Part shown: positions 15,483 to 16,074 of the stretch, in pieces
Layout: the number at the start of each line of letters is the position of its first letter
How positions within the stretch are numbered: position 1 is the stretch's first letter
Assembly: GCA_039199225.1 (NCBI GenBank)
Contig: JBCCSZ010000179.1
Coordinates: 1 to 16,074 of the forward strand
Direction of reading: 5' to 3'
DNA length: 16,074 nucleotides
Source of the DNA: JBCCSZ01 sp039199225
Lineage (GTDB): Bacteria; Bacteroidota; Bacteroidia; Chitinophagales; Saprospiraceae
Position numbers and translations under genes: made by a program
Notes under the pieces: model-generated
Database searches by the model: none
What the model was told of the DNA's origin: nothing
Seen by the model: the letters and a program-made list of their open reading frames with translations, nothing else

Positions 15483-15799
15483 CTCTAACCCAAACAAATA
15501 AACACAAAAACTACTTTTAAATAAAGATAAGTCAAAATTAAAGCCTTTTTAGGCAAGAGCCAAAGAGATACCTTATTTTTTGTGACATTAAATCCAGCGC
15601 AAAAAGCACAAAAAGCCCTTTGTTCAAATGTATTTTACAAATTCCTTGTGAGGCCGAATTCCCGTTCAACCACCGATATATAACATTTTAATTTCGAAAA
15701 CTGTGCGATTAAAAATCCGTGTAAAAAATGTTATTCAATGTTTTTATTCCGTTTTCACACCCCAAAAACTGTGACTTCATTTTTTGAACTTCTCTCCAT

Positions 15800-16074
15800 C
15801 TAACGGTAAGATTCTGTCAATCGATAGTAGTCATTCATCACCATTATGAAGTTGTTCTTATCCTCATAATTGGAAAACAGACTTGCAGACCCACCATCTT
15901 TCAGGCGTATTTGAAGGTCGTGACCTTCTCTGAGCCACTTAAAAACAGAAGCTGCAAAATCGTATTGCCCCTGCTTGCCAGGGTTGGTCAGTACGACAGG
16001 CGCGAGGCTGGTATCTTTCTCTACTGATATTGCATAGGGCGTGGCAATCTGCTCGAAGCCATTGTCTTCCACCA
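15800..16074 (-). CDS. C-terminal part of an unrecognised protein (5' end outside window)
   Basis: The frame is open from the right edge to a TAG at 15800-15802, giving the last 91 codons or so of a protein. The first apparent start (GTG at 16072) is most likely an internal valine. The visible part is mixed alpha/beta, hydrophilic and without a membrane segment: a stretch with KWLREGHDLQIRLKDGGS followed by NNFIMVMNDYYRLTESYR at the end. I do not recognise the family. It is convergent with the DUF1573 gene and does not share its promoter. Confidence 0.75.
   Translation of the reverse strand, partial: VEDNGFEQIATPYAISVEKDTSLAPVVLTNPGKQGQYDFAASVFKWLREGHDLQIRLKDGGSASLFSNYEDKNNFIMVMNDYYRLTESYR

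Larger units (their letters stand above)
15355..15799. other. Convergent intergenic region, no gene seen
   Basis: This AT-rich 445-base stretch separates two convergent genes. It contains the strong hairpin terminator at 15373-15413, a second minus-strand terminator at 15451-15482, and a lone TAnnTTTG match on the minus strand (TACATTTG, 15625-15632). The rest (15633-15799) shows no repeat, RNA gene or plausible reading frame that I can support. Confidence 0.7.

Noticed and set aside
15479..15491. GGGT/ACCC pairing competing with the minus-strand terminator stem, as an attenuator
   Set aside because: Only four base pairs and no leader peptide or ligand-binding fold nearby.

Overview
The window reads as chromosomal DNA from a member of the Bacteroidota. 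Four things point there: the order and content of the division and cell-wall (dcw) cluster with murF missing; a class B PBP/FtsI ending in a PASTA domain; promoters of the Bacteroidota type (-7 box TAnnTTTG) in front of at least four genes; and very few Shine-Dalgarno sequences. The protein styles (fused E1 alpha-beta, DUF1573 secreted protein, FtsL-like protein) suggest the Saprospiria or a neighbouring class, but that finer placement is an impression, not a proof. No phage, transposon, CRISPR, tRNA or rRNA is visible, and I do not see a new defence or metabolic system here.

Layout, right to left along the minus strand. A partial unknown gene (15800-16074, minus) faces a secreted DUF1573 protein (14875-15354, plus) across a 445-base gap holding two terminators. 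A divergent 306-base gap separates DUF1573 from a fused 2-oxoacid dehydrogenase E1 (12169-14568, minus). Next come a polyprenol-phosphate mannosyltransferase-like GT2 enzyme (11189-11950, minus), a 640-base gap with two tandem-repeat arrays, and then the dcw cluster, all on the minus strand: mraZ, rsmH, ftsL-like, ftsI, murE, mraY, murD, ftsW, murG. murG is cut by the left edge a few codons before its end.

How it works together. MraZ is the expected autoregulator: TGGGA boxes at about 10-bp spacing sit just upstream of a TACATTTG -7 box before mraZ. RsmH methylates 16S rRNA. The FtsL-like protein, FtsI and FtsW form the septal synthase core. MurE and MurD build the stem peptide in the cytoplasm (MurE carries the DNPR signature for meso-diaminopimelate). 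MraY and MurG make lipid I and lipid II. The 242-base gap between murE and mraY lies exactly where murF sits in other phyla and contains inverted repeats.

The least ordinary parts are non-coding: a five-copy 56-bp tandem array with paired base changes in a short hairpin, followed by a four-copy 16-bp array that is partly its reverse complement, both wedged between the GT2 gene and the mraZ promoter.
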